From Pocillopora verrucosa (lineage: Eukaryota > Cnidaria > Anthozoa > Scleractinia > Pocilloporidae), in assembly GCF_036669915.1 (NCBI RefSeq), contig NC_089313.1, positions 10,789,511 to 10,853,510 of the forward strand: 64,000 nt of DNA. Reading direction: 5' to 3'. Position numbers and translations under genes: made by a program. A model generated the notes under the pieces. It saw nothing but the letters and a program-made list of their open reading frames with translations. It ran no database searches and was not told the origin of the DNA. This document shows positions 58,660-64,000 of the stretch, in pieces (the first letter of the stretch is position 1; every line of letters begins with the position of its first letter).

Positions 58660-59886
58660 TCAGGCTCCTTTCGTAATTCCCCAGTCTTCAAATTTCCTTG
58701 GTTTGCAATTGAATGGTTTAAGACCCTCTTTGGGCCCTTTCCCTTTCGAAATTGCAACACAGACTTGACAATACAGTGGATACTTTGGCATCCAATAATT
58801 TCCGATAGCAGTTCTAGTGATGTCGCCATATCCTTCCCACTTCCACTCCAGATATTTATTGTACTCGGTTTCGTTGTTGCTAAGATACTTGAGGTATTCA
58901 GCCAACAGTTCAGGGCTCTTGAAATCACGCACTTTTATCACTGAACGGTTAAGATAGGGCCCGGGGAGAAACTCATCCAGCTTATCTGTAGCCATGACGA
59001 CAGGAACCGAGCCTGCATCCATTGCGTGGTGTAGTTGAGCATCCACAAAATAATCACAGTCTTGGTTGAAGAACACCAGGTTGAACTTGTACTGTCTGGC
59101 CAGCATGGATTTAGCATCTCTGAAATCAGTGCCCTGTTTGTTTTTGCCATACCTGCCCACTAGACTATTATTGTTCCTTAGACAGGCGCCGAAAGAATCA
59201 ACCTTTACAAACTTCATCAGCTGCCTCATGTACTCGGTTCGAACTACCTCGCAATTTGAGAAAGCTGCCATAATGAGCCCAGTCTTATTCTTAAAAGGAA
59301 CAGGGGGTGCTACACCAGGCAGCAAGACAGAGGGATCTGGAAAGTCTGAGTCCAGCCGATAACTTTTCAAGTAGCTAAATTTCGACATGAAGCTGGCGTC
59401 GTTCAATACCGGTGTGTAAATTGGATTTTCTCGAGTCTGCAGAATCCAAGGCACTGATTTTATTGGTGGGTCTGGTCGTGGGTCCCTGGCATGGACTAAA
59501 AAGGCATCTGCCTCTTTTGCTCTGGATTGGTCACTAGTCCACTCACACGGTACTGGGCAGTCACCTTTTTCAAATGTTTCGTGAAGATTGAGCCTTCTTC
59601 CAAAAAACGTTGACCAATATACTACAAGCCAACGCTTTGTCTCTGATCCTTCGGTTGTTACATTTATGCCGTGCTGTGTTGTGATTTTCGCAGCTTTTAT
59701 CTTTAGCTTTGAACTATCCTTAACAGGTTCCTTCCTGTCATCTATTTTCGTTCTCCCTACAGCAACTGGTGTCATGTAGGTGGAATTTTCATTCGTGGGA
59801 AAATAATTTGTCTCAAGTTGCCACAGTAGCACTACAAACAATATCAAGCCAAGTGTACACTTCAGAGCGTACTCTTTTCCTCCCAT
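58660..59886 (-). CDS. Alpha-1,3-fucosyltransferase-like protein, GT10, altered motif
   Basis: GT10 enzymes transfer fucose from GDP-fucose to GlcNAc in Golgi glycans. The intronless 408-codon frame begins with a short tail and a type II anchor (residues 9-23, CTLGLILFVVLLWQL), then a stem. The catalytic part includes VDSFGAC (229-235), the Cys/Gly context of the family, then YKFNLVFFNQDCDYFVDAQL (266-285) and HHAMDAGSVPVV, followed by DFKSPELLAEYLKYL. The overall fold order is that of GT10. The usual donor-site phrase, FENS...DYxTEK, is changed: Glu of ENS is Phe, and TEK reads VDA. The protein may use the site differently or be inactive. A 5' untranslated exon is likely, because TTATTTACAG|GT lies just upstream of the start. 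Confidence 0.8.
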   Translation of the reverse strand: MGGKEYALKCTLGLILFVVLLWQLETNYFPTNENSTYMTPVAVGRTKIDDRKEPVKDSSKLKIKAAKITTQHGINVTTEGSETKRWLVVYWSTFFGRRLNLHETFEKGDCPVPCEWTSDQSRAKEADAFLVHARDPRPDPPIKSVPWILQTRENPIYTPVLNDASFMSKFSYLKSYRLDSDFPDPSVLLPGVAPPVPFKNKTGLIMAAFSNCEVVRTEYMRQLMKFVKVDSFGACLRNNNSLVGRYGKNKQGTDFRDAKSMLARQYKFNLVFFNQDCDYFVDAQLHHAMDAGSVPVVMATDKLDEFLPGPYLNRSVIKVRDFKSPELLAEYLKYLSNNETEYNKYLEWKWEGYGDITRTAIGNYWMPKYPLYCQVCVAISKGKGPKEGLKPFNCKPRKFEDWGITKGA

Positions 59887-62075
59887 TCCGTGATAAATCT
59901 TTTGTTTCCGTCGTAGTACAGGCTACCTGTAAATAACAACATTTTTGAAAGTTATCAGGAGAATGAGCTGCTACTGTGTGTTCAATGAGTACCGGTAGCA
60001 CACGTGTGAAACCGGGGTGGCGCAGATCTGCACTAAGACCACTTTTTCTCAAAATGAATTGGTTAAAATCCAATAAAAATCCTTGCAGTAGTAATAGATT
60101 GTAGGCTTAATTTCGATGGGCATGTTTGGATATGGTGTATCGACAAAGCCAAACCGTTACTTTTCAAATGAATGAAGGGGATAAGTTTTCTAAAGAAAAT
60201 GTGGTACTGCGTCAGTAGTGAGTATTACAAAACAACTTGGTTTTATCAATTGAGTTGATAATGTTAAAAGTAATCGTGAAAAGTTTTTAAAGCTGACATT
60301 TCGAGCGTTAGTCCTTGGTCAGAGCGAATGACGAAGGGCTAACACTCAAAACATCTCCTCCAGGAACACTTAAGGTGGCCAATTTACTCTACTCAGTTGA
60401 TGAAACTAAATTATCTTGTTACTCTTCAAATCTGCTATTTTGCACGGTAAAGTTTTTTTTATGTTTATTCTATAACTTGCGGTATAAAAGTTTCCACAAC
60501 TTCGCAGTTTTTATGAAAAGAAGTTGGTGTCACTTGTTTTGTCGAAAAAGCCATGAGTGTCACGTGGATGTCCCCGAAACTTTTCGACAGATATATTAAA
60601 GTGCACATCGGAAACAAAAAAAAATATTATAAGTCGTTGAAGTTGTGTTGGCCATCACTTTTACGGCACGGTTAGACGTACATCAATTAAACCAGTGATC
60701 CTCGATTATCTATACGCATTAACGACCTGTCTCAGTTTTAAGAAACTTTCAGCCTTTTTTCTATTCATTTCCAGTCAAACGTTGTTCTACCTTTAGTTTT
60801 GGATGCATGTGGAGAGTTTTCAAATTTAGGTGCAGATAATTTCATTTTGTGCAATCGTAATCCATCCCTCACAAGACTTCATCAAACAAGGATGATTGAG
60901 TTTTGTTGAATTAATCTTGTTGAATCAAACCGACATATGCACCTCCATACAAAAAATTTGAGCATTTTAGGGGAAGATTTTTCAAAGCACCTTAAGAATG
61001 CTTTCTGATAACTTTTGCTTGCTGTTTTGTAAAAGCTTATACATGGTAATGTAATCAGCAGATATTAAGTTTCAAGCCTTACATTAATTTTACATACTTT
61101 GAAAATTTTTGCAGATAATGAATGTAAATAAAAGTGAAGATTTAAGAAAATTAGCTCTAGCATATGACCTAGGCAAAGTATGTTGCAAAGACAATCTCCA
61201 CTACAGGACAGAAGAGTGTGACTATGCAGTGACAATTAGATGCAAATAAAAAAAAAAACTAACATTGCAAGTGCAGCTTTTAGAGTCTCAAGTCCAAATA
61301 ACAACAACAACATATCCTGTTTTACCAGTGAATGTATTCAATTGCATAACAATTACTTGAAAACATACTTGTTATCCTTAGTTGCATATTATAAGTGGTC
61401 ATCACTCTAAACACATGATCAAAAGATGAAAATAAATGCAAATTGCTGTTTTTCTACACAAGTTCTCCTGAAGATTCATACACGGTTAAGTTAATTTGAC
61501 AATAAAAAATGTTGATATACTTAGACCTTTGTGTTACCACAGTGCTTTTTTCTATTAAGCATGAAAAAGTTACAAAACTTCTTTTGTGGACAGTGCCTGC
61601 TAACGAAGATCTTATTTTACTCAATAATCAATATCAGTGCAAGGAAGGAAGGTCCCAAAGAACTATCAAACCCAAAAATAAAATTTTTGCAGTAAGAAAA
61701 TCTTATCAAGGGCTATCAAAATCTAAAAATAAAATTCTGCTACCCTTGTAATTCATTGGGATGATTAGGTATTACTCTTAATTCTATAATAACCCTAAGA
61801 AAATTCCATTTAAACTTGTGCTTTCATGCACAAAATCAAAGGTTGAAAAAAAAAAATAATAAGCCTTCAAATAATTAAGAAATGTTGTGTTTTCTTTAGC
61901 TTGTTTGATATTTTTATGCAGAAACCTAAGGTAAATCAATCATCATTAGCCTGAACTGCCAAAGCATTTTCCATCCAACAAAAAATTAGACTATAGCCAA
62001 GTAGGCTGACCTCTGTCTCCAAATGAAAACAGAAGAAAGGGTCAGCACACGTTTTCCCAAATCATTTCTAATTTT
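59887..62075. other. Spacer without a supported gene
   Basis: It holds the upstream region of the fucosyltransferase and a family A repeat copy (60172-60400). The frame at 61509-61751 on the plus strand has no domain or splice support. The rest is A/T-rich and unremarkable. Confidence 0.5.
60172..60400 (+). repeat. Repeat family A, near-complete copy
   Basis: AAGGGGATAAGTTTTCTAAA, GTGGTACTGCGTCAGTAG, TTTATCAATTGAGTTGATAA, AAAGCTGACATTTCGAGCG, TTGGTCAGAGCGAATGACGA and AGTTGATGAAACTAAA follow in the order seen in other copies; this is the most complete one in the window. Confidence 0.75.
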
Positions 62076-62334
62076 ATGGATGTAAATCTCTTTGACATTT
62101 TTGGATTCCCTTTTGGTTTTCCTGGATCCACCCCAGTATGGATGACATTTGTAGGTTTAACTCGTGGGGAATGCTGGGATGTCTGTCATGGCGGAAAGTG
62201 TGACAAACGATCGTGACAGAAAAAAAACACACGAAGGTTATCCCAGTCACCAAGATTGTCAGGAGAGCAAAAAAAATCTTCCAAATGATCATATGACACT
62301 TTGAGAAAAGCCCCTTGGGCCTACCGATATGCAT
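62076..62334 (-). CDS. Weak candidate exon, single-span membrane protein
   Basis: An ATG frame of 86 codons has a basic start (MHIGRPKGLFSK), a long hydrophobic segment (IFFALLTILVTGITFVCFFS) and a short polar tail (HELNLQMSSILGWIQENQKG...). It could be an exon after an acceptor (TATCGGTAG|G) and may belong with the candidate at 63033-63161, or be chance. I do not recognise it. Confidence 0.25.
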
Positions 62335-63032
62335 CAACCCCAATTTACCGTGTCATGGCTTCCTGCGTTACCAAATGTAACGTGATACAGTACCAGCTGA
62401 GATTCCTGGCTTGAAATAATTAGTGCATAATCGACATTCGTACTAATAATTATATTTACGGAGGAGTAAATTGTTTGGTCTACAAAATTACAGGCCGCCC
62501 ATTTACAGCAGTTATATAAATAGGAAAGTTTTAGCGATATTTTTAGAAACTAAACTCATGGTTATGTGTTTAGAAAGTCCTGTTTTGCGTTTCGTCGCCA
62601 GCGGAGCAACTCCTGACTTTATTCATGCCTCGATGTGCCACGTAAGGAAATTTTCAAGGTTTTCCAAGGAGTGGTAGAAAATAAATATCTGAATAACTCA
62701 TTGAAACGGAGGGTATAAGGATCCTAGCGAGTAAACGTTGTTCTAATTTTGACGCGCGTTTTTCTTTTTGTAAAGGTTTTATGTGATAATTATCTTTGCT
62801 AGATTTGACGGCATTGCGTGCGAACTGTTTCACGCCTTAAGTCTCACTTGTGATAATTAAACGAGCTCAAACTCGGCGTTTCTCTCTAAACATTCTTCTG
62901 TTGTTGAGTGAACACATCAATTCAGCAGACTCTTTTTCCTCCTTATTGAGCAAATCTTATTCCACTTATGCCCCGTCTCTACGAGGAAGCATATGCTGCG
63001 ATTGGCCTACACATACATACGTAAAAACAAAC

Positions 63033-63161
63033 CTCACTTAACAATCCATTTTCATTCTGATCTTCAGCGGAAGGTGGTTTCTCAGTAGCAAGATCAGTTA
63101 AGTCCACAAAGCTGCCGAAGTAATAGTCTTGAAACACTTTGAAGTAACGAGTAGCCCGAAG
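63033..63161 (-). CDS. Weak candidate exon, unrecognised
   Basis: Forty-three codons between an AG and a GTTTGT donor read RATRYFKVFQDYYFGSFVDL followed by TDLATEKPPSAEDQN, which has protein-like composition. The acceptor lacks a pyrimidine tract, and no start codon or partner exon is established. The next minus-strand candidate to the left is at 62076-62334. Confidence 0.3.
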
Positions 63162-64000
63162 CTAACACCGCCTTGGCCATGTATTTGCAGTTGCAAATGC
63201 AGGTGCGATTGTTGTCAACACTTCATCCCTTGGCCGGTCGGATCGCGCTTCAATCGCTTTCAGTTACACTTATAGATTCGAGGGTAAATCTAACTCCTGA
63301 GTTGAAGCGGTTGAAACTTTGATTAGATCCTTATAGTTTTCCTGGACCGGGGACCACTTGTGTTTGCGATCGAATTGTACAGACGTCGCTCGTTTATAGA
63401 TTCAAGTTTGTTTCGCTTCGGCTTTCTCATTTTTGGACTTCTTGACGATTACTAGTAAAAATCCTTTGGATCTAGATAAAAGCTATAAAAACCCTTAGGA
63501 TCAAATGAAAACTAAAAGCTCTTACCTTAGCGAGATGCGACGAAAACGATCTAGGTGTAGAATACCTGGCCAGGAATATATTTGTCATGGTAATCACTAA
63601 AATCGCATCACATTTAGAGCCAGTTGGGAGAAAATACAGGAGTGTGGCTGGGCCTCAATTGTTCAATATGAGAACATAATTTCTCAAATGGAGAATACAA
63701 TTTCTCTCAATGCCGCCAATATCATACCGTATTTGCAACTCAAAATCACAATTCGTTATGTATCGCGATTCAGCGATAGAGAGGATAAATGGAAGTGTAA
63801 AGAGACATTCGTTAATTGATCAAAATTTCAATTCTTTCTCTCTCCAAAACATATCCATAGCAACAGCGCCGAGAGACATGGATTTTTGTAGGCAATAAAG
63901 TTATTCCCTAAAATTCCGTTCATGGAGAGCGGAGTCCAAAGACCTACTAAATCTTGTAGCATCCAACTTAGATTTTTCAAGCACACTGTTTAAAAAGTTA
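63162..64000. other. Right edge, nothing recognised
   Basis: Short frames on both strands (for example 63710-63898) show no domain, splice or codon support. A promoter for a minus-strand gene may lie here. Confidence 0.4.

Noticed and set aside
59066-59362. 98-codon plus-strand frame
   Set aside because: It is the reverse complement of the fucosyltransferase coding region and has no independent signal.
1-64000. CRISPR arrays, bacterial operons, prophage or retroviral polymerase genes
   Set aside because: None were seen. The window has spliced animal genes, and no reverse transcriptase, integrase or transposase motif appears in any of the translated frames.

Overview
The window is nuclear DNA from an invertebrate animal, most likely an anthozoan cnidarian such as a stony coral or sea anemone. 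The coding genes are split into many short exons with GT/AG introns, the DNA is AT-rich, and the recognisable proteins (tectonic-2, RFXANK/ANKRA2, TIMM10, NAA25, Golgi carbohydrate enzymes) are animal ones. The introns and spacers are full of short non-coding repeats (MITE-like and tRNA-derived) of the kind I associate with coral genomes. The phylum is an inference from protein style and repeats; no marker gene proves it.

Layout, left to right. 186-11553 (minus): a tectonic-2 gene, TCTN2. Sixteen exons can be joined in one consistent reading frame from the signal peptide; the C-terminal end lies beyond the left edge. 12519-14279 (plus): a three-exon gene for an unrecognised 145-aa protein, head to head with TCTN2 and preceded by a decayed partial copy of its own second exon. 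15264-16254 (minus) and 17075-17872 (plus): two divergently transcribed paralogues for small secreted proteins that share a domain I do not recognise; one carries two copies. 20403-25147 (plus): a nine-exon RFXANK/ANKRA2-like ankyrin gene. 27269-28477 (minus): an intronless PAPS-dependent carbohydrate sulfotransferase. 28478-33750: a long gene-poor stretch with repeats. 33755-34861 (plus): a candidate exon and an intronless ORF for an unrecognised charged protein. 35490-36613 (plus): TIMM10 in two exons, 90 aa. 38473-56714 (minus): NAA25 in 29 exons, 962 aa. 58660-59886 (minus): an intronless GT10-type fucosyltransferase with altered donor-binding motifs. 62076-63161 (minus): two weak candidate exons.

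There is no operon-like logic here. The genes serve ciliary transition-zone assembly (TCTN2), transcriptional regulation (RFXANK-like), mitochondrial protein import (TIMM10), N-terminal acetylation (NAA25, NatB) and Golgi glycan modification (sulfotransferase, fucosyltransferase). The most unusual content is the divergent pair of secreted paralogues with an internally duplicated module, the greatly lengthened TCTN2 ectodomain, the degenerate GT10 active-site motif, and several informative repeats: a 35-bp near-perfect palindrome flanked by a 7-bp direct repeat inside a MITE, a tRNA-SINE nested in a MITE with target duplication, and a short TIR element with a clean 6-bp target duplication.
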